A DNA stretch of 61,558 nt, taken from CAZGQY01 sp964528035. Its GTDB lineage: Bacteria > Pseudomonadota > Gammaproteobacteria > Methylococcales > UBA1147. The DNA lies in assembly GCA_964528035.1 (NCBI GenBank), contig CAZGQY010000005.1, positions 1-61,558 on the forward strand, read 5' to 3'. The stretch's first letter is position 1; every line of letters begins with the position of its first letter. The position numbers were made by a program, and so were the translations under genes. Below are positions 34,745 to 43,379 of this stretch, one piece after another. The notes under the pieces were generated by a model. That model made no database searches and had not been told where the DNA came from. It worked only from the letters and a program-made list of their open reading frames with translations.

Positions 34745-35605
34745 TTATGACTCTGGTGTCGTGTTTGGGCTGATATGCTGCACCGCCTTTTCCGCTTGGG
34801 CCGCCGCAGTCACCAATAATTTCTTCTCATTTCTTAATTTTCCCAACCACCCCTTAATATACGCTGCTGAATTATCTAAGGTATCGTTATCAATACAAGT
34901 CATAGTACACAGAAAACTTGCTCCCATTTCGGCAACCAATTCTTCTTTGGAATACTCGTAAGTTGCAAAATAGGTTGGTTCTGCAATACCTTTTCTGTTC
35001 AATCGTTTCAGATTTCCACTGCTGTGGACAAGTTCGTGAAACAACGTTGAGTAATATTCTGGAATGGAATGAAAGTGTTCTTTTAAAGGAAGTTTGACAT
35101 AATCTTTTGAGGGATGGTAATACGCTCGGTTACCGCCATGCTCTATTGGCGGAGCATTGGGATACAGTTGAACTATTTGTTCACATTCTTTTATCGGTTC
35201 AAACTGTATTTGTTTCGCTTCATCTTCTTGATGTAACTTTTTAATGAGATGATCTAAGCCTTCGGTTTGTGTGATATTGAATCCGCGATAATACCGAAAC
35301 AAGGGAACTGAATATTTTTCCTTGGTTGTTTCATCTTGTTTTTGTAGCCAATTCCAATAGACAATGGGTGTGCTTTTCGATCCTTTTTTAATATGACCAC
35401 CCAGATCTTTGGCTTGTTTATACGTGAGCCAATAGTTTGAATCATAGCTGGATAGATCAAGTAAAAAACGATTGATACCTTGGTATTCTTTTTGAGAGAT
35501 GACGTTTTTTGCAGATCCAAGTCCATTCCAGGGCCGTTTCCAGGGAATAGTGCCTTCATCTAATTTCTTTACGATGGTATCAGTAACAATATCGTAGACG
35601 CTCAT
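34745..35605 (-). CDS. ArdC-like antirestriction protein with zincin metallopeptidase domain
   Basis: 286 residues from the ATG at 35605 (two bases after the ATPase stop). N-terminal ArdC domain: TIVKKLDEGTIPWKRPWNG, then YQGINRFLLDL and YWLTYKQAKDLGGHIKKGSK, the single-strand DNA-binding region of ArdC/DUF1738 proteins. C-terminal zincin: LFHELVHSSGN (HExxH at about 193) with the downstream ligand helix EELVAEMGASFLC. ArdC-type proteins coat incoming single-stranded plasmid DNA and protect it from restriction. Coupled tightly behind the HerA-like ATPase, which fits a transfer function. Confidence 0.85.
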   Translation of the reverse strand: MSVYDIVTDTIVKKLDEGTIPWKRPWNGLGSAKNVISQKEYQGINRFLLDLSSYDSNYWLTYKQAKDLGGHIKKGSKSTPIVYWNWLQKQDETTKEKYSVPLFRYYRGFNITQTEGLDHLIKKLHQEDEAKQIQFEPIKECEQIVQLYPNAPPIEHGGNRAYYHPSKDYVKLPLKEHFHSIPEYYSTLFHELVHSSGNLKRLNRKGIAEPTYFATYEYSKEELVAEMGASFLCTMTCIDNDTLDNSAAYIKGWLGKLRNEKKLLVTAAAQAEKAVQHISPNTTPES

Positions 35606-35606
35606 C

Positions 35607-36968
35607 TTATGGTGGTACAAGTCCTCCTTTTGTATTTGGCAAATCATTATCTTTAACCAACCCCTTTTGTAATACCATCTTTGGAAATTGCACATGCAAT
35701 GGCACCTTCACCCGACCTTTTAGCGAAATGATGGCCTTACCGGTATCCAGCAAATCAATGTAATCAGATTCTTCTTTGGTAAGATTCATACACTGAGCGA
35801 TGTCTTGCACGTCTTTGCCGTTACCTAAGTTAAATGTGATTTTGGTATAGGTATTGGCTTTTATCGAATGAGATAATTTGGATGGTTCTTGGTCAATAAC
35901 AATGACTGCCTCACCAAATTCCCTGATTTGACGAAGACACGTTTCCATAATGGTTTCTTGTCCTTCCAGGTTTTCTTTGTGGTGACTTAAAATATGATGA
36001 CCTTCTTCAATGACGAGCGCATGTTTGAAGAGTTCTCGTTTTCCATGATGCTTACGGTATTCATAGAGCCATAAGATAATGGCTTCTGTCAGAAAGATTT
36101 TGTCTGCGTCAGACAAGGCATCGAGCTCTAAAATGACATTAGTAGTGAGGAAATGCTGGTATGTAAAGGGTGTGCGGGTGTTGAGTACCGGTCCAAGACC
36201 ATGTCGAAAACACAAACTTTCTAAGACTCTCATTGCAGATGCTTTCCACAGAGACATTCGACCTTGCAGGCGTTGTTTGGCAACATATTCTTTCACTTGA
36301 TACAACTGAGGAGTTTCTTTTCCAGGGTTCTTAAAAAAGTCAGTGACGTCATACACTACGTCAATGGCTTCTCGTAATAAGTATTCCACCCCTTCTCCAA
36401 CAAAATAGGCGTGTTTGATCACGTCCACGAGTTTCATCAGCCATTGACCTGGTTCCATACCTGGAGGGGGTAACAACGGATTAAAACGAAAGGGGCGTAC
36501 TTCTGATCCTGGAGTGTAGACACGGAGGTTTCTCAATTCCGGTCGTTGAACCAAATCACGGTAATTACGTTTCCAATCAAAGACTAAAAACGGTTTGTTT
36601 TGTTTTCTGAGTTCACTCAAGATGAGAAACGCCAGATTGGTTTTGCCTGCGCCTGTCATACCGGTAATGAGGGTATGTTTAATCCATTCTTGTTCGCGCA
36701 GTCCAAAGGAGCAAAAGTTCTTTTCTGGAGGATACTCCACAGTACCTAGTTGGTATTTACCCCAGCAATCAGACGCTTGAGGAGGATCAAGATGAATGCG
36801 TTCTTGGTAATCCTTTTGCGCTTGTTGGTGAAGCAAGATATCAACCAACTCTTCTGTTTCTTGCCGATCTTTACCTTCACTAGACACATAAAGCAACCAT
36901 GCGAGGTCTGCTTGTGTTTTGGAAAGCGGTGCAAGTTTACGTAGCTTTTCTTCAGGTGTGGGAGTCAT
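35607..36968 (-). CDS. HerA/TraG-like DNA-translocating ATPase
   Basis: 453 residues from the ATG at 36968 (a longer reading to 37046 overlaps the upstream gene too far). Walker A GMTGAGKT at about 103-110, followed by FLVFDWKRNYRDL, typical of HerA/VirD4 families (the D-W-K motif after the first strand). Walker B ALVIEEGHH at about 316-324, then an arginine-finger region REFGEAVIVIDQEPSKLS. Such hexameric ATPases pump double-stranded DNA in conjugation or end-processing. Second ATPase of this type in the window (the first is cut at 1-355). Overlaps the small gene upstream by 17 bases and is followed closely by the ArdC-like gene, forming one leftward operon. Confidence 0.85.
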   Translation of the reverse strand: MTPTPEEKLRKLAPLSKTQADLAWLLYVSSEGKDRQETEELVDILLHQQAQKDYQERIHLDPPQASDCWGKYQLGTVEYPPEKNFCSFGLREQEWIKHTLITGMTGAGKTNLAFLILSELRKQNKPFLVFDWKRNYRDLVQRPELRNLRVYTPGSEVRPFRFNPLLPPPGMEPGQWLMKLVDVIKHAYFVGEGVEYLLREAIDVVYDVTDFFKNPGKETPQLYQVKEYVAKQRLQGRMSLWKASAMRVLESLCFRHGLGPVLNTRTPFTYQHFLTTNVILELDALSDADKIFLTEAIILWLYEYRKHHGKRELFKHALVIEEGHHILSHHKENLEGQETIMETCLRQIREFGEAVIVIDQEPSKLSHSIKANTYTKITFNLGNGKDVQDIAQCMNLTKEESDYIDLLDTGKAIISLKGRVKVPLHVQFPKMVLQKGLVKDNDLPNTKGGLVPP

Positions 36969-37257
36969 GAGTAAGACGTTTTTGTAAGGCAAGGATATCT
37001 TTAAAACAGTAAAGCTCTTCAAGCATCCGTTGTACCTGGGTGGCACGTAAGCGTTTCAAGAGTTGTTGAGATTTTTCTTCTAATGCTTCAAGTTCTGCAT
37101 CACGTTGTTTGTGGCGGGAATCGATGAGTGATGAAATGGTGTAGTGGCGTTCTGCTTTGGATGAAGCATATTTCTCTATGATGTCATCCACGGTTTCTTG
37201 TTCAAACGCTTCGTATTTCTCGAAAAAGTCGTCAAAAGGTTCAACATTGTTGTCCAT
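36952..37257 (-). CDS. Small helical protein upstream of the HerA-like ATPase
   Basis: 101 residues from the ATG at 37257; TATA element CTTTTATA on the minus strand (about 37282-37289) is 28 bases upstream, indicating a leaderless transcript and excluding the longer reading to 37326. Acidic N-terminus (MDNNVEPFDDFFEKYEAF), then a long charged helix with Q/K/R heptads. First gene of the leftward transfer operon; possibly an accessory subunit of the ATPase. Confidence 0.6.
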   Translation of the reverse strand: MDNNVEPFDDFFEKYEAFEQETVDDIIEKYASSKAERHYTISSLIDSRHKQRDAELEALEEKSQQLLKRLRATQVQRMLEELYCFKDILALQKRLTHDSHT

Positions 37258-37281
37258 GGTAAGACTAGGGAAGTGCAAGTG

Positions 37282-37313
37282 GTATAAAAGGCTTGTAACG
37301 ACAACCTTATTAA
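37282..37313. promoter_or_regulatory. Divergent archaeal promoters with shared TGTCGTTACAAG motif
   Basis: Minus-strand TATA (37282-37289) for the gene at 37257, and plus-strand CTTATTAA (37306-37313) 26 bases before the ATG at 37336. Between them, read on the minus strand, is TGTCGTTACAAG (37292-37303), the third copy in the window. Confidence 0.6.
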
Positions 37314-37335
37314 GACAGTGGAACAATCAATTAGT

Positions 37336-37875
37336 ATGGTCCTTCCTCTTTCCTACTGGGGTACGTTGTATGAGCGACACAAACACTCAGCACTTTGTTT
37401 GGATATTGAAGTGACTCGTTTCAATGGACCCATTAGTGTGATGGGATTGTATCAACCTAAAGAGGGAGTAATTGAATGCCAACAATTGGTGAAGGGAAGG
37501 GAGTTGAACAGGGAGAACGTAGTGCAGGCATTTTCAAATTGTTCTTTGCTGATTACGTTTAATGGTAGGAAGTTTGACTTGCCCAGGATAAAAAGGGAAT
37601 TCCCTGGCGTTATTCCACCTATTCCGACTCTTGATCTTTATTTGTTTGCAAGAAGATTAGGCATGAAAACTAATTTAAAAGTGTTGGAAAATACGTTTGG
37701 GATTGATCGGCTTGATCCTCGAACCAAACGAAGAGGAATTGCGGTGAAATTGTGGAAGCGATATATCACTTATGGCGATCAAAACGCTTTGAACTTGTTA
37801 CTGGAATATAACAAACAAGATACGGTGAATTTATATCCGCTTGCTGAGGAGTTGATGGGGTTGGTACTTGAATAA
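37336..37875 (+). CDS. YprB-like RNase H-fold 3'-5' exonuclease
   Basis: 179 residues from the ATG at 37336, fixed by the TATA box 26 bases upstream. DEDD-type exonuclease residues: LCLDIEVTRF (D-x-E), LLITFNGRKFDLP (N-x4-D) and LLEYNKQDTVNLYPLAEEL (D). This matches the predicted RNase H-like exonuclease domain of YprB/TM0106 proteins, common in archaea. Role could be DNA repair or processing of the element's ends. Divergent from the HerA operon, with a shared regulatory motif. Confidence 0.8.
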   Translation: MVLPLSYWGTLYERHKHSALCLDIEVTRFNGPISVMGLYQPKEGVIECQQLVKGRELNRENVVQAFSNCSLLITFNGRKFDLPRIKREFPGVIPPIPTLDLYLFARRLGMKTNLKVLENTFGIDRLDPRTKRRGIAVKLWKRYITYGDQNALNLLLEYNKQDTVNLYPLAEELMGLVLE

Positions 37876-37965
37876 TGGTTAATAAATCAGCAGTAAAGAA
37901 ACTAACCAAAAAGCAAGAGTTTTGACATTCTCTCAATTTTTAAAATATTGATAGTATATTTTTAA

Positions 37966-37993
37966 TTGACAATGAATATTTTAGATGTAGAAT
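37966..37993 (+). promoter_or_regulatory. Bacterial sigma70-type promoter of the defence island
   Basis: TTGACA (37966-37971), 16-base spacer, TAGAAT (37988-37993), 38 bases before the ATG at 38032 with AAGGA ahead of it. Another TTGACA stands at 37922-37927. This is a bacterial promoter layout, unlike the TATA-type promoters of the backbone genes nearby. Confidence 0.55.
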
Positions 37994-38031
37994 GATATTC
38001 ATAATGATTGGATTTATGGGAAGGACTCAAA

Positions 38032-38778
38032 ATGAAAAAATCAAAACAACCGGTAAAAGAAAAACCAAGCCAAAAGAATTCTCAAGGAAAAAGGAGACAA
38101 ACTCTCGATAAAATTCCAGTAAGTAATTCTCAACAAAGAAAAAAATATTTATCAATTATAAAAAATCAATTGGATAAAGGGATTGTAAAAAATCAACTAC
38201 CTTTTTTTTCAGAGAAAGAGCTACAAGAAATTGAAGAAGAAGGAACTGAAAAAAAGGGAGGTTTATTGATGAAAGATATTGAATTCTTAATCAATAAAAA
38301 ATGGGATATTTCTACCAACACAATAAAACAATATATTCAAAAAGACCTGTTACCTAGAGCCAATCAAAAAATAAAAACTAAGAATGGAGCCGTTTCACTT
38401 TATCCATCAAAATTCATACGACATTTAAATTTTGTTCGTATTTTTCTTCATTTCGGAAAAGAAGCTATGGACCTTATTAAGGATTTTGCCCCCAGTTCTC
38501 CCAACGATTTTGAGTTAATCGCAATGCAGGATGTCGAAGGCGGGCTATATGATCCAAATGAATTTGAAGAAGGATGCTTTTGGTATCTTGGAAAAGCTTA
38601 CATGATTTATGAAGAGGGTTTTGAAGTTATTGAGGAAGCCATTGGAAAAGCATTCCCAAAAAATAAATCTAAAAGAAACCAATATTTAGGCGATCTTAAA
38701 AAGATAAAAGATTTACATAATCGACTTGATAATGCGGAAAATTCTTTTATAGCCAAGCTCAAGGGAGAATCTAAATGA
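38032..38778 (+). CDS. MerR-like regulator of the defence island
   Basis: 248 residues from the ATG at 38032, with AAGGA eight bases ahead; a TTG at 38008 is less likely. The N-terminus is very basic and disordered. Residues about 85-135 (MKDIEFLINKKWDISTNTIK, then YIQKDLLPRA and YPSKFIRHLNFVRIF) form a MerR-type winged helix: helix-turn-helix, wing, then the dimer helix. The C-terminal part is acidic and would sense a signal. It overlaps the next gene by four bases (ATGA) and heads the operon, so it probably regulates the island or acts as antitoxin to the small protein that follows. Confidence 0.65.
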   Translation: MKKSKQPVKEKPSQKNSQGKRRQTLDKIPVSNSQQRKKYLSIIKNQLDKGIVKNQLPFFSEKELQEIEEEGTEKKGGLLMKDIEFLINKKWDISTNTIKQYIQKDLLPRANQKIKTKNGAVSLYPSKFIRHLNFVRIFLHFGKEAMDLIKDFAPSSPNDFELIAMQDVEGGLYDPNEFEEGCFWYLGKAYMIYEEGFEVIEEAIGKAFPKNKSKRNQYLGDLKKIKDLHNRLDNAENSFIAKLKGESK

Positions 38779-39029
38779 AAATAAGTAATCACGCATTTGA
38801 TCGAATGAAACAAAGGCGAATTATTCCGGAAGTGGCAAATTTTATGGAGCGGTTTGTACCTTCAACTTATGGGAAGGGTAGTAATCAAATTGTTCTGGAT
38901 CGAAAAACAGCTTCAAAATTAGCAAAAAAACTCAGAAAAACAGCAGAAAATATCGAAAAAAATATAGGTACTAAATTGATATTAGATCCTTCAGGGGAAA
39001 CAATGATTACTGCATATAAAAAATATTAA
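38775..39029 (+). CDS. DUF4258-like small protein (possible toxin)
   Basis: 84 residues. The N-terminus MKISNHAFDRMKQRRIIPEV carries the H-A-x-x-R-M-x-x-R signature of DUF4258, a RelE-superfamily group that often acts as toxin or RNA-binding protein. The remainder is short and basic. Coupled to the MerR-like gene by ATGA overlap and followed 12 bases later by the EVE gene. Confidence 0.6.
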   Translation: MKISNHAFDRMKQRRIIPEVANFMERFVPSTYGKGSNQIVLDRKTASKLAKKLRKTAENIEKNIGTKLILDPSGETMITAYKKY

Positions 39030-39040
39030 GGAAATTAGTT

Positions 39041-39574
39041 ATGGCAACCTTATGGATGCTAACGGGATCTACAGAAAATTGGTTAACTGGAATTAAAAAT
39101 GGAGTTTGGGCGTTTCCGGAAAACCCTACAAACGCTAAATTATGGAACGAAATCAATCGAGGAGATATTGGGATTTTTCATGCAACAAAAAAATCGGCTT
39201 ATTGGTATCAGGATCAGCTTCAGCCATCAATTTTGGGTTACAGTATTATAGGGATAAAAGAAGAAAAAAATACGCTGTGGTTTGACGATGAAGAAAAAGA
39301 TAAAAAAAATAAATGGCCTCTGGTAATTCATTTTGAAAAAATTTTTATAACAAAAAAAGCCTCTGTTTTAGATTTTTCAAAATCTATTAAACCTGATGAT
39401 AATTTAATAAAAGTTTTATCTTGGTCAGGATATAATTACTCAGATTTTAGAAAAGTAGGAAAATCTCTTTATCCTGATATAGGGAAATTTATGGATCAAA
39501 AATCCCTTCAGAAATTAGATCCACGATATGATTCCATTTTAAAAGAACTTAAATTTAATGAAGTTTGCTTTTAA
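39041..39574 (+). CDS. EVE-domain protein (modified-base reader)
   Basis: 177 residues, essentially one EVE/PUA-like domain: WMLTGSTENWLTGIKNGVWA opens it, then LWNEINRGDIGIFHATKKS and a GYSIIGIKEEKNTLW strand, ending with SGYNYSDFRKVGKSLY. EVE domains bind modified bases such as hydroxymethyl- or glucosyl-cytosine and occur in modification-dependent restriction. Placed just upstream of a GmrSD-type nuclease that cleaves modified phage DNA, it fits the same job. Confidence 0.75.
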   Translation: MATLWMLTGSTENWLTGIKNGVWAFPENPTNAKLWNEINRGDIGIFHATKKSAYWYQDQLQPSILGYSIIGIKEEKNTLWFDDEEKDKKNKWPLVIHFEKIFITKKASVLDFSKSIKPDDNLIKVLSWSGYNYSDFRKVGKSLYPDIGKFMDQKSLQKLDPRYDSILKELKFNEVCF

Positions 39575-40085
39575 TAAAAACCATCTTTGCATTCTACTTA
39601 ACAGGCTTTAACTGGGGTTTATGATTTTTTAATGAAATTTTTTTCAAAAAGCTTTGCGTATAGGTGAAAAACAGATAAATTGGCTGGGAAAACTTTAAGT
39701 ATTGTTACCGGTTGGATTTATTAACAGAAAAAGTCTGTAAAAGAAATATTTAAGGAAGACACAAACTTATAGTTTAAAAAATAGACATGAGGTTCCTGAT
39801 ATTAAAGGAAAATATTAGGACAATTTATATAATCTGCAGTTTTTCAAATATCAGCAGATCCTATATATTGATCTAAAATCAAGATATAATAAAATCCCCA
39901 ATGTTAAACTTTTCTTTTGTGAAGCTTATTCAAGGTTGCCTTTCCAAATATGATATTATCTCAACTAATTTAATGAGTTAGAAAACTAATAAGCGTATTT
40001 ATTTTATGAAATACTTCTCTTGGGTTAAAGGTAGTAGGATAAATATTTGGATTACAAGATACTCGAATATTCGCTAGGGATTTAA
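39575..40085. other. 511-base AT-rich gap without a supported gene
   Basis: Only very short frames. A partly symmetric TCTGCAG...CAGCAGA (about 39833-39866) lies mid-way. Probably holds a promoter for the GmrSD-like gene, but I cannot place it. Confidence 0.4.
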
Positions 40086-41927
40086 ATGAGCAAATTGACC
40101 AACAAAATTGAAGCTGATGATAGAACAGTGGCCCAAGTGCTAAATGAGAAAAAATATGAGGTAGATTTTTTTCAGAGAGAATATAACTGGGAAGCTAAAC
40201 ATGTTGAGGAATTAATTACCGATTTAACAGGCGCATTTTTAAATGAGTATTCACCGGATGATAGTCGGCCCGACGGTGAGAATTATAATAACTATTATTT
40301 AGGTCCTTTTGTTGTTAATGAAAAAAATGGCAAAAGAAGTATTATCGATGGACAGCAACGCTTGACCTCAATAACATTACTCTTGATTTATTTGAATAAT
40401 CTGCAAAAAAAGTTAGGCTTAAATGAAACAATTGAGCCTTTGATATTTTCTGAATTACGTGGTTCAAAATCCTTTAATATTCAAGTCGAGGAGCGTATCG
40501 ATTGTTTGGATCAATTGTTTAGTGGGGGAAATTTTCAATGCAAAGAAGAAGATGATGAATCAACCATCAATATGGTTAATAGATATTACGATATTGAGGA
40601 AGCATTTCCTGAAGAAATTAAAGGCAAAATGCTACCATTTTTTATCGACTGGTTAAAACACAATGTGGTCTTGGTAGAGATTGTTGCTTATTCAGATGAT
40701 AATGCATATACCATATTTGAAACCATGAATGACAGGGGGTTAAACCTAACGCCAACAGAGATGTTAAAAGGATTTTTGTTATCGAGGTTTAAAGAGTTAC
40801 AAACAAGGCATAAAGCCAATGCGATTTGGAAAAATAATGTTCAATTACTTCATTGTTATGATAAGGATGAGGATCAACGTTTTTTTCAGGCATGGCTTCG
40901 TAGCCAATATGCAGAAACTATTAGGCCTGGAAAGGCTGGTTCGAAAAATGAGGACTTTGAAAAGATTGGTACTCGATTCCATAGTTGGGTACGTGACAAC
41001 TTGGAAACTCTTTCTCTTAAACCAGAAACTACAGAAACTTTTGAAAAATTTGTTTTCGTAAACTTTAAATTTTATTTAAATGCCTACCTTAAAATACTTA
41101 ATGCGGAGGAAAATTTTTGCCTAGAATTAGAGAATATTTTTTATATTAAACGATATGGAATTGCAACTTCATTAAGTTATCCATTGTTATTGGCCCCGTT
41201 GGATTTAAATGATACTGAAGAAGACATAGCCCATAAAATGAATTTGGTTGCGCAATACATTGAGATCTTTGTAGTAAGACGATCAGTTAATTTTAGAAAA
41301 TTTGCTTCCAGTTCTATTCGCTACACAATGTATACATTAGTCAAAGAAATCCGCAGAAAGAGTATTGATGAATTAAAAGAAATCCTTAAAGGAAAACTTG
41401 ATGAAATGGAAGAAAGCTGGGAGGGGTTTAGTAGTTTTCGTTTACATGGACAAAATCGACGTTTTGTGAAGTTTCTATTATCTAGAATTATCACATTCAT
41501 AGAAAAGAATTCAGGAATTAATATCAATTTTGAAACCTATTTTGAAAGCCCTGAGGGCCAGCCATTTGAGGTAGAACATATTTGGGCAAACAAGTTTGAC
41601 GAACACATTGACGAGTTTACCCAGAAAACGGATTTTGACGAATGCCGAAATCGGCTTGGTTGTTTAGTGTTATTGCCGCGGGGCACAAATCAGTCTTATG
41701 GCGCGAAGTCTTATTCTGAAAAATTGGATCATTACATAAAAGAAAATTTATTAGTTCGATCATTGTGTGAATTAACTTACAAAAATAATCCTAATTTTTT
41801 GACCATGTGTGGCAATTTAAATTTTCCTTTTGAACCTCATAATGAATTTAAAAAATTTGATGTTACAAAACGGCAAAAATTGTATCAACAAATATGTGAA
41901 AAAATTTGGCGTTTAAACTTAATCTAA
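40086..41927 (+). CDS. GmrSD/BrxU-like type IV restriction nuclease (DUF262-DUF1524)
   Basis: 613 residues. N-terminal DUF262 (ParB/sulfiredoxin-like) domain: VDFFQREYNWEAKHVEELI, then SIIDGQQRLTSITLLL (D-G-Q-Q-R at about 89-93), the nucleotide-binding and DNA-nicking motif. Middle helical region. C-terminal DUF1524 His-Me finger: FEVEHIWANKFDEH (about 495-508), then NRLGCLVLLPRGTNQSYGAK, the H-N-H-type metal site. GmrSD enzymes cleave glucosylated or hydroxymethylated DNA; BrxU, a member of this family, is encoded within BREX islands. Upstream of brxE and on the same strand. Confidence 0.85.
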   Translation: MSKLTNKIEADDRTVAQVLNEKKYEVDFFQREYNWEAKHVEELITDLTGAFLNEYSPDDSRPDGENYNNYYLGPFVVNEKNGKRSIIDGQQRLTSITLLLIYLNNLQKKLGLNETIEPLIFSELRGSKSFNIQVEERIDCLDQLFSGGNFQCKEEDDESTINMVNRYYDIEEAFPEEIKGKMLPFFIDWLKHNVVLVEIVAYSDDNAYTIFETMNDRGLNLTPTEMLKGFLLSRFKELQTRHKANAIWKNNVQLLHCYDKDEDQRFFQAWLRSQYAETIRPGKAGSKNEDFEKIGTRFHSWVRDNLETLSLKPETTETFEKFVFVNFKFYLNAYLKILNAEENFCLELENIFYIKRYGIATSLSYPLLLAPLDLNDTEEDIAHKMNLVAQYIEIFVVRRSVNFRKFASSSIRYTMYTLVKEIRRKSIDELKEILKGKLDEMEESWEGFSSFRLHGQNRRFVKFLLSRIITFIEKNSGININFETYFESPEGQPFEVEHIWANKFDEHIDEFTQKTDFDECRNRLGCLVLLPRGTNQSYGAKSYSEKLDHYIKENLLVRSLCELTYKNNPNFLTMCGNLNFPFEPHNEFKKFDVTKRQKLYQQICEKIWRLNLI

Positions 41928-42088
41928 AAAATTGCAGATATTGTTAAGGTGGTTAAGTTTTTTCTCTTCAAAAAAGGAAAGAATAAAAGAATGATATATT
42001 GGTTTGACGAATAATGCCGACCATGCCAAAGTTGAAAAATGTATCCTATTTAATAGCATAACGAAAAAATTTAAAAAATATAATTACT

Positions 42089-42601
42089 ATGAACGATTTG
42101 AACCTAAGAGATATTTTAAGCTTAAGAACTTTGGTTGGTTATTTGGGCGAGGAAGGGCAATTTAACTGGTGGTCTAGTTCTTTTTTTTCAAATAGTAGTA
42201 TTAAATTTTTGTCACCCATTTTTGGAAAAACATCTTTTTCTTCTCAGTATTATGGAGCCCGGGAAGCGGCAACAAACATTCATGATGAACACATTGGGAT
42301 TGGTAGAAATGTATTTCATCTATTTAGATTGCCGGAAACACAGGAAAAACTATTACATTCTATCGTTTGCGATGAGTCGGCTATTGAGAACATTAAACCC
42401 TACATTCAAGATACAGAAACAGCTCTTGGAAGTTTAAAAGAATTATCTAAAGATTGTAACGTAGTATCAGTTGGTCCCGTTCGATTGGGGAGCAGAGAAA
42501 ACTTGGCTGATGGCCCTGTGTGGAGAGAAATAGCCAATTATTATTTAAAGGGTTTTTCTGAGGGGAAGAGAGTTTACCCATATTTTTCAGATGAAAAATG
42601 A
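42089..42601 (+). CDS. brxE: BrxE-family BREX protein
   Basis: 170 residues. LRTLVGYLGEEGQFNWWSSS at the start and REAATNIHDEHIGIGRNVFH are the conserved parts of the BrxE family, a small BREX component first noted in type 6 loci. Biochemical role not established; it is thought to act with the other small BREX proteins. It overlaps brxA by 11 bases. Here it sits in a locus that is otherwise type 1-like, which is unusual. Confidence 0.7.
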   Translation: MNDLNLRDILSLRTLVGYLGEEGQFNWWSSSFFSNSSIKFLSPIFGKTSFSSQYYGAREAATNIHDEHIGIGRNVFHLFRLPETQEKLLHSIVCDESAIENIKPYIQDTETALGSLKELSKDCNVVSVGPVRLGSRENLADGPVWREIANYYLKGFSEGKRVYPYFSDEK

Positions 42602-43379
42602 TCATTTATACACAACCAAACTGCAAGCAGGGTTGGGAATGATTCCAGAAACAAAAACTCTGCTTGAATTATGGGAACCTGGAATGAAAAACTCTGAATT
42701 GTTCCAAATTTCCTTGGGGTCAGGAATTTTTTCAAATATTTCTGCGCGTCGCCTTCAAAACATTGTTAGGGAGTGTTTTGCGCCGAGATATATCCTTAAA
42801 GATAATTACCCTGCTCTTGTTTTAAAAAATTTAAAAGGCTGTCTTACGAGTAATGAGTTTTCGCAGCTGTTATTTATTTTTACCGCCAGAGCAAATCCAA
42901 TATTTTATGATTTCGTGAAAGAGGTTTACTGGGAAAAGTATATTAGTGGGCAAGAAGCATTGGTTGGCGAATTAGCAAGGGAATTTGTTATTTCTGCTAA
43001 TCACCATGGAAAAACTGTTCGGGCTTGGTCTGAAGGCACAGTAAAACGTGTATCAACCTATCTATTGGGTTGTTGTTCCGATTTTGGTTTGCTGGGAAAT
43101 AGCGTTGGGAAGAAAAGGCAATTTAAGACATTTCGCATTGAACCAAAAGTGGCTTCATTTTTAGCTTACGATTTGCACTTTTTAGGAGTTGGGGATAATT
43201 CAATATTAGCCCATGAGGACTGGCGTTTGTTTGGATATCAAAAAAATGATGTTCGAGATGAATTTAATAGAATTTCTCGGACAGGAGTTATTTTATATCA
43301 AACCGCAGGGGATTTAATTCGTATTAGTTGGAAATATAAAAACTGGGGAGAAATAATAAATGTCTTCTCTGAAAACTGA
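42591..43379 (+). CDS. brxA: BREX protein BrxA (DUF1819)
   Basis: 262 residues, somewhat longer than the usual 200. YTTKLQAGLGMIPETKTLLE and the later TVKRVSTYLLGCCSDFGLLG are the DUF1819 hallmarks. BrxA folds like the RNA-binding antiterminator NusB family and binds DNA; it is required in most BREX loci. Overlaps brxE before it and brxB after it (20 bases), so all three are translationally coupled. Confidence 0.8.
   Translation: MKNDHLYTTKLQAGLGMIPETKTLLELWEPGMKNSELFQISLGSGIFSNISARRLQNIVRECFAPRYILKDNYPALVLKNLKGCLTSNEFSQLLFIFTARANPIFYDFVKEVYWEKYISGQEALVGELAREFVISANHHGKTVRAWSEGTVKRVSTYLLGCCSDFGLLGNSVGKKRQFKTFRIEPKVASFLAYDLHFLGVGDNSILAHEDWRLFGYQKNDVRDEFNRISRTGVILYQTAGDLIRISWKYKNWGEIINVFSEN

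Noticed and set aside
34671..34961. Plus-strand frame of 96 codons
   Set aside because: Antisense to the zincin part of the ArdC-like gene and to the toxin-antitoxin promoter; no ribosome site.
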